Shown here: positions 22,554 through 35,700 of the stretch, one piece after another
Layout: the number at the start of each line of letters is the position of its first letter
Numbering within the stretch: position 1 is the first letter of the stretch
DNA from: Typha latifolia
Taxonomy: Eukaryota; Streptophyta; Magnoliopsida; Poales; Typhaceae
Direction: 5' to 3'
Assembly (NCBI GenBank): GCA_019914945.1
Contig: CM034099.1
Location: 434,001-498,000, forward strand
Length of the DNA stretch: 64,000 bases
Made by a program: the position numbers and the translations under genes
The notes under the pieces: generated by a model
What the model was told of the DNA's origin: nothing
What the model saw: the letters and a program-made list of their open reading frames with translations, nothing else
Databases searched by the model: none

Positions 22554-23565
22554 CCACTTAAGAGTGTATTTTTTATGAAAATATAATGGTAAACACTTAA
22601 CCATAGTAAAAACAGAGCAAGGTGAGAAATGAGAAAGAAAGAAGTAGAAAAGAAAAGAAGAGAAAATATTATTTTATTAACATGATGGAAAATAAGTGAA
22701 GGAATTTGCAAAGCATGGGGATTCCTATATAATGCCAATAATGCAAGCCTATCGAAATCAATTAAGCGCCTATAGTCCCCAACATGGGAAGGACCGAGTA
22801 GACAGTACACAATTAATAATCTCCAAACAACTTGTACATAACCATAATAATGGTGGTGTCAAAAGTAAAGATGAGTGAATTGAAAGAGAAAGAGATAGCT
22901 TCATACAACTGCGACATACAGTAGTGGGCCTTTGCTTGCAAGTGTGACTTGCTTTCTCTTCAAATTAAGGATATCAGGGAAAAGGATGAAGCATATCAAA
23001 AGATGATTTGAAGGATGAAAGAAAAAGAAAGCAACTCAGTGATCCATGTCAAATGTACCATACAAAGTAAAACAACTTAATATTCAACTGCTAACATTTT
23101 ACTAGATCATGCTATCAAAAAGATCATGCAGAATAAAAAAAAATCATTTTAAGGCATCACAAAAGAGAAGATCCAAAAAGTATCAAAATATAGACCATTC
23201 AGAAAAGAACTTTCATAGCCTATCAACCAGAACACTTCGAAAAAATAAGGCAAGGGAGAAATCACAACCATTAGCTATACTGTAAACTGGCAAAAGGATA
23301 AGAAATAAAGCAAGTAGAGTTCATCTGAATACAATCTAAAAATTATAGACAACAAAGACCTACTAACATTAGTATTTCCACCTTGGAAGAGCTAGAATGA
23401 ACCGTTGAGTTCTTTCTTCCATAAACACAATACTCGTTCACAACAGAACTGAAAACAAGACAAATCTAACTAATGCTAAAGAAAGGTAGCTAATGTTTCC
23501 CAACCAGAACGTGTGAGTAACTTTTAAATGTAGACCAGTACATAAAAGAGGACACATAAGTATGA
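22554..23565. other. Intergenic region and 3' flank of H2A.Z copy 1
   Basis: AT-rich non-coding sequence with no supported gene. The last few hundred bases should hold the 3' UTR of the minus-strand H2A.Z gene. Confidence 0.5.
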
Positions 23566-25104
23566 TCATTCCTTAGAGGACTTGTTAATGAGAGACTTGT
23601 GGATATGCGGAATGACTCCACCACCAGCGATGGTGCCCTTGATGAGGGTGTCAAGTTCCTCATCACCGCGAATGGCCAACTGCAGGTGACGTGGAGTTAT
23701 GCGCTTCACCTTAAGGTCCTTGCTTGCATTCCCAGCCAGCTCCAACACTTCTGCGGTGAGATACTCCAGAATTGCTGCTGAGTATACAGCTGCAGTGGCT
23801 CCAACACGACCATTTGCGGCAATCCTTGCTTTTAGCTGCCTGTGGATCCGACCTACTGGGAACTACAGAGATGCACCACCATATGCCAAAAAAAGATTAT
23901 GCAATGTATTACAAATCTCAGTATTAACAATACAAACTCTCAGGAGTTCATGATATGACTGGCTTTTCCAGAGCATGCCTACTATGAACTACAAAAGATT
24001 ACTATCACAGATCGCTGAAACAAAACTTTTTCTTTTTGAAAGAAAATTTATTCACATGTGCCTATCTATATGTGAAAGGGATGGGGCGCTAACAGGGAGA
24101 TGAGTTTATAAAACAATTATAGATTGTGTTAATGACATCTTGTATTTTGCCAATGAAATAAAGATGGTCATAAGCTTAGACAAAAGTCTTGCAATGGAGC
24201 AGCATGTGAATGAAAATGATGCATTTGACTACTTCAAATGTATTACTTGTCTATCCTTCGGTAAAGCATGCTAATAAGAGAGCAAATAGAAAGCCTTTCT
24301 ATGTATGCATTACAGCCTTGCCGAAAAGAAGATGATTGTAACAAGCTCTTGGCATCATATAGGAAGGCACCTAAATGGGTTAGTAAATTCATGACACCCA
24401 CCCATTTCTCAATACAGTACATAATGGTAAACTGGCACAATTCACACTTTCGTTTTAAAAACAGATACGAGAGGATAGGAAAAAGCTAGGCCAAATCCCT
24501 CATTACCAGAAAACATCAACAATATCACAATTTTGGAAGCATTAGACCATACACAGTATGAATGTACAACATTGTTACATTCAATAACATAGTTCTTAGT
24601 TCCTCATACACTATTATAATAACAAACAAGGACCACCAGCCTACAAAAGAATACATAATTATGAAATAGTAACACTGAGAAAAGTAATTATAATTGGTAA
24701 TATCTTATACGAGCAATTCAACGCCAAGCAAGACATAGTTAAACTAATCAATGTAAACTGAAACAAGAACGGCTACTCAAAAATTACAAACATGTGATTT
24801 TCTGGGCAGTACATGCTGAATAAAGAGATGAACAAAATTTTGCATTGTTTGGCCTCCACAATCTGATTCAAACTTGCAATAGTTAACTAGTCAAACACGC
24901 ACAAGCACCAAAACAAAAGGAATTCAAAATTATTCGGATAACCATATCAGATCTACGAAGAAAAAAGAAAGAAACTTGGTAGAAGAGGCGATTCACCTGG
25001 AGGCCAGCACGTGAGGAGCGCGAAACGGGCTTCTTCTTGTCCTTGTCTTTGCTCGCCGCCGTCGTCTTCGCCGCCAAAAGCCCTTTTCCTCCTTTTCCCG
25101 CCAT
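23566..25104 (-). CDS. Histone H2A.Z (copy 1)
   Basis: Two exons, read 25104-24997 (36 codons) and 23862-23566 (98 codons plus stop), separated by a 1134-bp GT-AG intron. The product is 134 residues, the usual size of plant H2A.Z. It replaces H2A in nucleosomes, mainly near transcription start sites, and is deposited by SWR1. The variant is identified by the [10 protein letters not shown] start, the [11 protein letters not shown] junction exactly at the intron, the [23 protein letters not shown] core and the tail ending [13 protein letters not shown]. It lacks the C-terminal SQEF of H2A.X. Copy 2 lies head-to-tail upstream. Two E2F-like sites and a telo-box lie upstream of this copy's start codon, unlike copy 2's near promoter. 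Confidence 0.97.
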
Positions 25105-25174
25105 TTCTCCCGGACTCGCCCAAAGACAAACCTAACCGAGCGAGAGAAGAAGAAAATGAAACCCTCGAGGAGTG

Positions 25175-25183
25175 AAACCCTAG
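25175..25183 (+). promoter_or_regulatory. Telo-box upstream of H2A.Z copy 1
   Basis: AAACCCTAG lies about 70 bp upstream of the start codon. Telo-boxes (AAACCCTA) are frequent in plant promoters of translation, cell-cycle and histone genes. Confidence 0.5.
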
Positions 25184-25255
25184 AATCGAAGAGGGAAGAC
25201 AGCAGTACCTTCTTTACTCCTACCGCTTTTCCTTCCTCCCTCTCTTCTTGTCCCC

Positions 25256-25257
<2 letters not shown>

Positions 25258-25301
<44 letters not shown>
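25258..25301. repeat. (CT)n microsatellite in the leader of H2A.Z copy 1
   Basis: A run of about 22 CT dinucleotides on the + strand, 155-200 bp upstream of the start codon of the minus-strand gene. Confidence 0.93.
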
Positions 25302-25355
25302 AAAGTCGTTGAAAGATTCGGGAATTTATGTAGGATTAGTTCGTGATTTGATTTG

Positions 25356-25385
25356 TTTTGGCGGGTGGCGGTAAATTTTTGGCGG
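25356..25385. promoter_or_regulatory. Pair of E2F-like sites in the promoter of H2A.Z copy 1
   Basis: TTTTGGCGG occurs twice, at 25356-25364 and 25377-25385, matching the plant E2F consensus WTTSSCSS. The sites lie 250-280 bp upstream of the start codon, fitting S-phase-linked expression of a histone gene. Binding is inferred from the motif only. Confidence 0.6.
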
Positions 25386-26157
25386 AGGTATTGAAATCTG
25401 AAACTTGGACCACATACCTAAAATACCCTCAAAGTTTATTCAAATGGCATATCTGGTTGAACTGTTGAAGGCTTCCATTCCCGGAATAAATAGAGTTTAA
25501 AGGTGACAAGGCTGTCATGGAAATTTAATTTTAGTTTTTGACATGGTAATTAAGATATACCAAAAAAAATGAAACAACTTCACATGAAAGTGTACCAAAA
25601 TAACACTCCACAATCCACATGTTAGATAAAGTAAGCTTTCTTCTGATGGTAATGGACTTAAAAGATAGCATCCAACATTGATACTTAAGAACAAACAGTT
25701 TGGGAAGGAATAACAAATATAAAGAAGTGAATCACCAAATATTGTCAATAAGAATCAAAATAATTCTGCCCATTTTACCACCACCATCATCTGTTTCCTT
25801 AATATATGATGTCGAAATCTTACAGATAGTACTCCTAAAACATACTAAAGAAATAATAAAACACTAGCACAATAGCTCCACATTAACAGACTATGGTTGT
25901 TAAAGATTAATACATTAACAACTTAAATTACATTACATATCACAATATATTACAGAATACTATTCTTCACAATATTTTGTTTGATGGAGAATTTGGGATT
26001 AAGGCCTACTGTAACTAGTTTAAGCTACCTCTTTTGTTATAATCGACAACCTACAAGTTCAAAATTAGAATTAGACAACATAATTTGAGCAAAGTATAGA
26101 CATGGGCAAGCTACTATAAATTGCAGGTCTTTGGATATCAAGCAGCTTGCAGTATTG

Positions 26158-29011
26158 TCATTCTTTGGAAGACTTGTTAATGAGGGACTTGTGGATGTGG
26201 GGAATGACACCGCCACCAGCAATAGTGCCCTTGATGAGAGTGTCAAGCTCCTCATCCCCACGAATGGCCAGCTGAAGGTGGCGGGGAGTGATGCGTTTCA
26301 CCTTGAGGTCCTTGCTTGCATTTCCAGCCAGCTCCAACACTTCAGCTGTCAAATACTCTAAAATTGCCGCCGAGTAAACTGCTGCAGTGGCTCCAACACG
26401 ACCATTTGCTGATATCCTTGATTTCAACAGCCGGTGTATCCGACCAACTGGGAACTACACAGTTCGCAAGCACCAAAGGGAAAGTAAGGTTGTGCAGCCA
26501 ACATAGAATAGAGCAACTAACAAATTAAATCATTTATGTTTTTAATACTGGTATTTATAGACATTGCCTTACTATCCTCAAGAAAAAGCTGATAACACAA
26601 TCAATTCCTTACCAGGAAAGTAATAATGACATTGAGAACATCAAAATCTAAGCCCATAAAGCAAACTCAACAGCAAATACATTTTAACATAGTAGGAGCA
26701 CACATTGTCCATCATCTATATCTCACAATTAAAAATTATTTGCTCTCACCACTCGAACAGAACAGAGAAAGTATATTTTCTTCAGATAAAAGCAAAGCAA
26801 ATTATTTTTCACTGTATACACTACTCTATAAACTATAATTAACACATCTTTTAATTAGATAAGTTTAACAAGTCAAACATCATATTACGTTAGCAATCCT
26901 AAGGAGCACAGAAGTTTATCACATTCATACTTCATACTTTAGAAAGATAAACTAAAGCATAATTTTAGTTATCCAAATTTTCCCATCATAAGGGACAATT
27001 CCACAACACTGATACAGATCTGTGTACCTGCTATGTGTACGAGGCATCAAAAGAAGAATCAGCTCAATGCCAATAAGTTTATCATATGTACCGAGTTGTG
27101 AACTATGAAGTATGAAGTATAAATTTGAACCCTTCTATTTGGGGATTATGGCTTTTCTACGAGCTCAGTTTAGTTTCTGTCTCTAAACTCAATAAATAAA
27201 TCATCTATTGGAATTTTATTAATTATTGATCCTTTCTTTTCAAGTGTGCATTTTAGTGGCAAAATAATATGAATTTACGTTGAAGGGAAAATTAGGTCCA
27301 AAGGTGAAATAAATAACTAATTATAAGACTAGTAGAGTAGGTCTGGACCAACTATGTAGAATTCCACTCAGACAAATCCAGAGATAATTGGGTTGATAAC
27401 ATCCAGTGTGGCTCAAGAGTTATGCAAAATGCCCCAAATCGGTCAACCATAGGTGCATTGTGCCTAGGACCATCAAAATAATTAAGCCGGCTAGAGCAAG
27501 ACCGACTCATATTTGAAATGAGTCAAGTTTGATCAATCAGATCAGGCTCAAAATTAATTTCAGGCTGAAATTGAGCATAGACTGACTCAATAAGACTCGG
27601 ACACAATAAGGCTTAACATTTATTGTTTATATATGTTCTAAATAATAAATATTAATTGATTTATATATTTGATTTGATTTTGTAAAGTGTAGACCACCAA
27701 TACTCAATTCAAGCTTAATTCGGGCTTGAATTAAAATAGGCTTACCACCTAACTTTAAGAAGTTGGGAGGGTACCCATTTGTGACTTAGGAAGTCACAAA
27801 TTCAAGTCTAACTCTGTACAAATTTGTTTTGTTGTGAACAAATTGTTTGATTGGTGGCTTATCTTGGCTTGACGGCTCACTTTAGTTCAATGACTCAGTA
27901 GTGCGCTGACTTGGAGGAATAACGCAACAGCTTGGAGTGATAGCTCAACGACACAATGACTTGGAGCTTAAACTAGATGACTCTCTATGTTGGATAAAAA
28001 TTTAGTAAGATCTAATATATCAAGTGAAGGTTGACCCTTTAGCTAGACTTCAAACTCTTAAATAATAAGAAGAAATAAAACAGAATATGCTTAAATCTAC
28101 TTATCAAGCAGCTCGAAATAGGTTCAAGCTCGAAATATGCTCGAATTGAATCTAATCAATTCAAGCTTGACGCTATAGGTTAGGCTTGAAAGTAATTTCA
28201 AGCCAAGCTTGAACAGAGCGCTTGATTACACCCTTAATTGTGCTTGACATCTCGAGGAAGTCGGAGTACTTTTCTTCTTCCTTTTGGCGCAAGCTTTGTC
28301 CATATAGATATCTATATCAAATCTGTTCATTTGGCATTGCCCGCTTGCATCATCTCCTTCTTCTATTTATACTTGCTACGCTACCCTCCGTCACAATTCT
28401 AACCTCTGTTGACAATAATCACCCAGGTATTTAGCTAAAAAGTTCATCACCTTTATCACTACATTTTAATTAGTACGCATCTAATCACAATTTGCAACAA
28501 CGTATTTTTTCTCCAGCATGTTGATTAGATCTGTTTCTGGCACCATGGAATTTAAACAAAGTGAACTACTCCAGTATTTGATTTCATACACATAGCCAAT
28601 AACAATACTCTACCAGTTTGAGTGATTGATTTCACAAACTTCTCATACATCTATTATTATAGACAAGCTACACCAGACGGATCCACTATCATGCAAATAT
28701 GTACTACATACATACAACTCATCAATATACAACATAAATACACAAATCGTTAGACACCCTGTGATATGATTCAAGAAGTAACCAATATGACGCACAATTA
28801 CGAGAAAACATCAACTTGGGCCGACGAAAGTATAAGATATTTTCCTCGATCAATCGATCTGGACGTATAGCGTCGATCGGGAGATTTGGGGGTTTACCTG
28901 AAGACCAGCTCGTGAGGAGCGGGAGATCGGCTTCTTCTTGTCCTTGTCCTTGTCCTTGTTCGCTGCCGTCGTCTTCGCCGCCAAAAGCCCTTTTCCTCCC
29001 TTTCCCGCCAT
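26158..29011 (-). CDS. Histone H2A.Z (copy 2)
   Basis: Two exons, read 29011-28898 (38 codons) and 26454-26158 (98 codons plus stop), with a 2443-bp GT-AG intron at the same position as in copy 1. The product is 136 residues. It differs from copy 1 by a two-residue longer Lys/Asp run in the N-terminal tail and by a few substitutions (LLKSRISA instead of QLKARIAA); the histone-fold core and C-terminal tail are otherwise the same. It is a SWR1-deposited H2A variant, like copy 1. I start at the ATG of MAGKGG rather than the in-frame ATG at 29041, because every plant H2A.Z begins there. The head-to-tail arrangement indicates tandem duplication. The long intron holds probable repeat debris at 27.3-28.2 kb. 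Confidence 0.97.
27300..28230. repeat. Probable degenerate repeat debris inside the H2A.Z copy 2 intron
   Basis: This stretch differs from the rest of the intron. It has many variants of a CAAGCTTGAA/GGCTTGAA word, as in decayed plant retroelements, and a perfect 11-bp hairpin at 27777-27801 followed by a TTCAAGTC word like a tRNA B box. It accounts for most of the length difference between the two H2A.Z introns. Family assignment is not possible by eye. Confidence 0.35.
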
Positions 29012-29357
29012 GTCTCCCGTTTCCCTGAGATCAATCATCATTAAAAAAACCGAAAGATTTACTAGAAAGAACCAAAAAATAGAAATTTCCCAACCTCTTT
29101 AGATCCAGAATGGGGAAGAGGAGGAGATGGAGAGAGCGAGAGAGCGAGAGAAGAAAAGCTACCTCCTTTTCGCTCCTCCCCTTTTTCTCTGAAGATTCGT
29201 GAGCGTTTGGAAGGGGGGGGGGGGACAATTTGGGAATTAAAAAAAGGTCGATTCGACTGAACACTGGACCTCTCTCGAGTTTACTGTGGATTCGAACTGC
29301 TGCGTGCTAAAGGCGGTTAAGTTTTGAGGGGGCAAATGAAAATTTGCAATTTCCAAA
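29012..29357. promoter_or_regulatory. Leader and near promoter of H2A.Z copy 2
   Basis: GA-rich leader on the + strand with a G10-12 run at about 29213-29223. No E2F-like TTTTGGCGG pair like that of copy 1 is present. No distinct TATA box was identified. Confidence 0.45.
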
Positions 29358-29760
29358 TTGGACTTGGTTTATTGGATTCCCACCCAAACTAATCGCAGAT
29401 CCAAATCCGACAGAAAGGAAAAGGAAAAGAACGAAGAAACTTCCCGCTCTCTCCATCCTTTCTCGATCGTCTTCCCCTTCTTCGTCTTAACCTCTTTCTC
29501 GCCTATTTTAAACCCTAATCCTTTACGAAAAGCCTCACAAACGTAACAGTAGTCCTCCTCGCTTTCGATTCCCCTTCCAATTCGCCGTCCGCCATTTCCA
29601 GCGGAAGTATGGGCGCGCACATTCGAATGCAGGCAAGGTCCTGAGGTAGATATCGTTATTCCCCACTTTATCTTCCAAACCGCCCGTTCCTATTCTGTGG
29701 CGGATCGATCCATCCGAGTCCTTCATCTGTATTTTGCTATATTTTAGCTGTTTGAGATAT
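29358..29760 (+). other. Possible first exon of an unidentified + strand transcript
   Basis: A CT-rich, leader-like stretch ends in a possible splice donor (CCTGAG followed by GTAGATAT near 29645). A telo-box, AAACCCTAA, lies at 29510-29518. It is divergent from H2A.Z copy 2 and about 500 bp from its start. Only very short open frames are present, and no coding exons are recognisable over the next 6 kb, although that sequence is T-rich on the + strand like plant introns. It may be a non-coding RNA, the divergent side of the H2A.Z promoter, or a decayed gene. Confidence 0.3.
29510..29518 (+). promoter_or_regulatory. Telo-box between H2A.Z copy 2 and the divergent leader-like region
   Basis: AAACCCTAA lies about 500 bp upstream of the copy 2 start codon. 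It could serve either direction. Confidence 0.4.
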
Positions 29761-32700
29761 CTGGATGTGTTGCCATTGCGTGCATGCTTGGCCGATTGGA
29801 CTTGTAATTTAGTAGACTTATCTGATCCAGCTAGATCTTTGGGTTTTCTGTAGGATTTTGTTGGGAATTTTTTTTGTTTTGTTTTAGTGTGAAAAATAAG
29901 GTCATCGACGCTGTTTCTTTAGAAACTTAAAGATACTCCAGCCCTAAAAGTAGGACATAGAGCAGGAACAAAGTTTGTTGGGATGTTAAGTCATACGGTT
30001 TTGGGTCAGAATGTGATCATGTAATTATAATTGCCCAAGATTTATTTTACCTAGCATAACATGTAATCCTATCAACTATACCTCTATGACTTAGGGGAGA
30101 ATAACTTGGCATTATATTTGCCGGTTATCAATTTTGACAGGTAAGATAACAAAATGCAATCCTGACTGTTCCATTAATACCTACCAGGCCAATTTCAAGC
30201 GCAGGCATCACATACAATGCTGACTCTTTACAGTTCATTACTGTCATGAACAACTAGTTGCATAGTCCTAGGTGCATAATATAGATGGCACATTGACACT
30301 TAATATAACAGGCCAATTTTAAGGAGTTGTTTAACAGGCCAATTTCAAGCTTGGCTCCTAGTTTGATTGATGATATATTTAGCTAACTGTAACTTTTGCT
30401 TTATAAGGGTGGAAAAGATGTTGATGAATAAATTACCTATGGAATTGATGAAAAACCAAAGGTCTTATGCAGATTTAATTTATAGTTTGGGGTAAGCAAC
30501 CTTTGCAATAGGAATTGGAAATTCTGCACTTGGACACAATGCCTTAATAGGATCTTTATAGCTTTTACTAAGACACTATTTGTTGTAATTCATACTAGAG
30601 GAGGCATATATACAATAATTGGTCCTTGATATAATCATTGGTCCTTGATACAATAATTGGTCCTTGATATTATAATTTTCATTATTGGTCCTTGGTATTT
30701 ATACTTTCCATTTCAAAGATCAGGTAACAAGATCAAAAAATTTGATGTGATTCTAAATATAGCTCTTTAATGCTCTTTTTCTTTATGTTCAGTTCACTTA
30801 AAATGCATTGAGATTTCAGTTGGGTCAACTGCAACATTATGTTGTTATGTTTTTTGTTTCAGTTTTACCCTAGCCAGTGGAACTAAGGGTTTGTCATAGT
30901 TGTTGTATTCTATAAGTTCTTTTTCCAGTTATACTGGAGGTTTACTTATTATATGGCTTGCATCATCAAATTGTCAGTAATGTACACATATAGTTATGAA
31001 AGGAAGTATCTACAGAGAGCCAAAAGGACATAACTTGGACGTTTTATAAATTTGGGATGGTAAATGTTTGTGCAGCATTCTTTCCTAGGTGCAGCAATTG
31101 TTCTTTCCACCCCATGAAATTGGTTCTGGGAAATGCTAAGGTGCATCTTCATATATCTGGTGGTGGTTTAAGTACATAAGAAATGCAGTGTGTCCAGTTG
31201 CTCTGCAATACATTTTATGTCTGTTCTAATTCTAGTGAATGCTGAGACTTGTGACTGAGGGAAATATATATTTTCTGCATTACGATTATTGATATTTCAA
31301 TAGGACACAATGTGGCAATACTGTTATTTTATATATGAAGTCTTACAGTCTGGGCTGCGACTAGTTGTTGCACTCCTTACATGTTAAAATGAGACTTATA
31401 CACAGTGTATTGTACTCAAGTTCCTTTGAAAGCACAAACATCGAATGAGCAATCCAAGGAACTCAAAATTGGATGACAGTTCAGGTTTGGCATCAAATCA
31501 TCTGTCAGTAAAGAATTTTTTTTCAATTGTCCCGATCTAGTGGAAAAGCCAGCCAAGTTAATATACAAACAATAGCAAGGGAGCAAAATTAATTTAATCC
31601 TAGTAGATCCTTGGGAATAAATCATTTTGCATCACTCAGTATCTTCTATCAAAAACAGATCAAAGATTAGCAACTTCTTGATGCAAAAAGAAAAAAAAAG
31701 ATGCCATATTGATAATCAGATTGGAAAAGATTCAAAAGAATGTGCAACTAACTTTCTATAAGGAAAAGCAAAATAGTGGGTGGATAGTGTTCTCATCCTC
31801 TCTACCCTATAAGAAAGGCTGGCACTAAACAAATAAGAAAGTAGGTACTATCTTGTTGCTATAAACTATGGCTGATGTTGGCCAATTTCTCTTGGTTAGA
31901 TTTCTAAACTAAACAAAGGCTCGGTACAGTAAAAGAAATATCTGCCATAATTAATCCATGCCCTGTTAACTCATGAGAGAAGTCTATGGAGATTTTCTCT
32001 TGAATATGTATTAGAAATGCTTGCATACTTTCTTTCTAAAATCTTAAATACCAGTTTTCTGAAAAGCGTAATAAGAAAACTCTCATATGACTCATTTTAA
32101 TATGTTTGTAGAAGTGTATCATCACTGGCCCTCATATCCTGCTTCAGATTTCATGTATCAGCATATCATTCTTGTGCTGTATCAATATTTTTCTATTCAT
32201 GTTGTGCTTCATAATACCTGACTCCCCTGCTAAGTAGTAAACTGAGGAACTATGAGAATATCTTGCTTTGCATAAATGTTTCTTCATTATGTGCCTGGAA
32301 TCGTGTTTTGATTTTCTTATAAAAATTTCATACGTGTGCATATGCTCAGATGTATTTATCTTCAAACATATATTAACAAACAGATATAAATGCACCTTGA
32401 TCATAAGTTTTTCTCATATATTCATAACATGGTATATTGTACCTTGCAGTCTTTCTTTCATTCTTTGATTCACTAAAATCAATGTTTCATTAGATGCTCA
32501 CTGTAGTCGACAGTCATTTGCTCCTTTCTACATTATTCAAGTTCTTCAATAGTAATGCAAACATTTACTCAGCTTTGGAAAGATCCTATTTTATCTTTTC
32601 TTTCCTTTATCTTGTTAGTACTTTGACTACTTTCCTGTTTGCAATTTGCATGCTATGATGTTTTTATTATGTGAATGTTACAGAGGTAGCTTACGTTTTC

Positions 32701-35700
32701 TGTTGTATCATAGATTGTCAGTTAATTCTCTCTTAGAATCATGAACACAAAGTTTAATGGATCCTTTTAAATTCTGTTTTGACCTTTTCTTCATAATTGG
32801 TTCTGCCGGTTCTGAGTCAGAAAATGCTTTTGCTGATTTTTATATTTTTCCTGAGTCTCTTTCTTAACTTGATCAGAAGTCTTATGTAATGTATTATTAG
32901 TGCAGTCGAGGATTAGAGGATATATCATAGTTACATTGAATATGAACTAATAAGTTCTTTAGAAGAACTCCTAAGATTGTACTTATCAATAATTTCATAG
33001 TTTTCTTTTGAAATCAGCTCCTATTTAGCTACTCTCCATTAAGGCCTCTCAGTTTAGATAAATAACATGAAGACATTCAAGTTAACATAAGATCAATTTT
33101 CTTGTAGCTACATCTTTTTAGTAGATCACAAGACCAGACATCACATACTTGATCTTTTGTCATATGCATTCAATTGATTAATCTTCTGATGAAGAATGTG
33201 TTTGTCCTTCCTAAGAATAACTCTGTGGAAGAATACAAAGTTGAGTAAATATCTGGACTTTCTAGAGCTTATCGGCATATGTCGAAACTTTTAAAACAAT
33301 TGCTAAATAAAAAGTGAAACTGTTGTACACCTACACCACCAAGCCATGGATCAGGGCATGGAATGATTTAATTATAAACTGATTGAGGCCTTCACCTAAT
33401 CTCCCGTGACAATAGAGACAACCAAATCTTACCTACTTCCAATAATGTAAAATTGTCACGAACAGTAGCCAGAAAACTGTGTGACGACATCTTGATTAAG
33501 CCCATACTAGAAAAACAATGGGCTCTTATACTTTAGCTAGGAATTGGGGATCATGGGGTCCACCTAAGAATCTCATTACTGTACTTTGGCAATTGAAAAA
33601 TAATTTCTGATGTAACATGCATTAACCTAGCAGTTTTGATAAGCAATTGCCAAAAAGTATAGAGAAAAATTAATTTAGTTTGTCATGATATATCAATCTT
33701 TGCTAGTTATTTGAAAAGTCACTGCCTAATTAATGTACAAATTCCACAATCAACTCTCTAGTGGCCCGCAATATTTGATTAGACTCTGACCACTTCATTG
33801 ACAAGGCCTCACATGGAAGTATGGAACTCAGGAATGATTGGAGTTTGCATTTCAGAATGGCACTAGAGCTACCTTAGTTGTTAAGCCAGATTTCAGAACT
33901 CTTGTCCAATTGGTTGATCATCTCATCAATATGGCGGGTTAAAAACAATCAATGAATTGCGATACAACCTAATAAATGGCCTTACCATGTCATTTCCTCT
34001 TGTTTTAAGCCGTACCATATCATTTTGTCTTTGTTTAATCTTGGAGAGTATTAGAAAAGTAGCTCACTGGTAACTTGTACTCAGAATTCCTGATAATGTC
34101 TTATTGTTATTACAGTTATTGTTGTTATTGCGATATGATTTCTTGATGACTTAATTTCTTTAAATTCCTGATAATGTGATGCATTATTCATTAGTAGTTT
34201 CACTAAAGACCCTGGGGTTTCCTTCCCAAAAGATAATCCTATCCACTCTTCTTTTCCCTTTTTTTCCTTTATCAGTTACTGTTGCTCATGAACATTAACG
34301 ATAGTGTTGAGTCCGTGAAGGCGAGCACCTATCTCTTGGGACCAGCCCTTTGAGATGCCCATCCATGGCCACCCAAAAGTCCTCTGCAGTTATTTCCATA
34401 TCTATAACATGAGCATTGGGTTTCTACTTTCTGCAGGGAAGCATGAGGCCAACATATAAAGCAACACTTGAGAGTGAAGAAGAAACCTGTGGGTCCCATG
34501 TGAGTAGGACATGCCATCTACCTATGGGGCCCCACACCATGGCCTATTTATCAGCCTCAACTGTAAAAGTTCTTGTTAGAATTGGACTTGCCCCAACTTT
34601 AGTTGCCTCATAAGATATGCTCAACTCTTAGAAAACATATTAGAAAGACAGATTTGACTCATGAACTTCATAGTACTTACAGTAGTTATTTTCATGCATG
34701 ACCCAGCATTGTCCTGAGATAATTGAATCATAGCAGCAGTGATAGCCTTGACAAGTCATGCCCCTGTTTATAGATATCTAAATGGGGCAAAGAGATTCGC
34801 TATAAGTGTGGGGCAGTAGAGTAATGGAGCTTTCAGATCCTGGTCTAGTTCCATTCCAACCTTAACCAAACCGAAGACCCTTTTCTTTTCATACATGAGG
34901 TTTAGATGTAGTTTGTTAAATTTGTAAAATGCCTACAGATGCCTAATGATACGTCTTTGTGAATATAGTTTCCTAGAAATATACCATAATGTGGTTTTCT
35001 TCTACTATTTAGATTGGACGGTAAGTGAATGTTATGAATGTATCCTGACATGTTCTCGACCAGTTGTATGTTGGGTTTGGACACTGTTAGGAGATTTGCC
35101 AACCGAAGTCAGAGGACAGTGGCTTAAACTTGGGATGCTTAAGTGTTATATTATGTCATAATATAAATGGTTACTTTGAACAATTCTATAATATATGTAC
35201 TACTTAAATCATCATAATGTGACAATTAATTGCCTGCTTTTAGTTCCCTTGTATCTGAAAGTGTCTAGAGATGCTCTGTACCACAGGGAAATCTTTACCT
35301 GAAGCTAGGTCACATATCATTCACATGGGACCCTCTCATTAACATGGTGTGTCCTTCAAATTGATAGCTTTTATTCTTACCATAGAGGGGAGCAAAAACA
35401 AGAACTTGGGGTAAAATTTAAGATTTTGTCTCTTCTTACTTATCAATCAGTAGTTGCATTTCTCCGAGTCTTACCTTCTAATAAACATTATTTCTTACTC
35501 CCATGCTGCAAGTATTAAATGGATATTCCGTACTTGTAAAGCTATGTCTTATCTCAAGTGGTAGAGCCACTAGCCTTGATCTGCTCTGTTGTGCTAGAGA
35601 AATGATTTTGGTTGTCTTATGGCAAATCTTCTACTCAATTTTCAGCTGTCTTTTCCCTTCTGCTATTGTTGAAGTTGGTTATAAAATGTGACTATAGGAT

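Larger units (their letters stand above)
25105..26157. other. Spacer between the two H2A.Z genes
   Basis: Contains the leader and promoter of H2A.Z copy 1 (CT tract, telo-box, E2F-like sites) up to about 25.45 kb. AT-rich sequence follows, which should include the 3' UTR of copy 2. No other gene is seen. Confidence 0.65.

Noticed and set aside
29012..29041. Upstream ATG for H2A.Z copy 2 giving ten extra residues
   Set aside because: Plant H2A.Z proteins start at MAGKGG-type sequence; the extension has no family support.
34490..34545. Short GC-rich hairpin near GTGGGTCCCAT / ATGGGGCCCCAC
   Set aside because: The stem is only about 11-12 bp, too short for a plant microRNA precursor, and no known microRNA sequence is present.
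35550..35590. tRNA A-box-like sequence (AGTGGTAGAGC)
   Set aside because: No B box at the right distance and no cloverleaf; at best a trace of a SINE.
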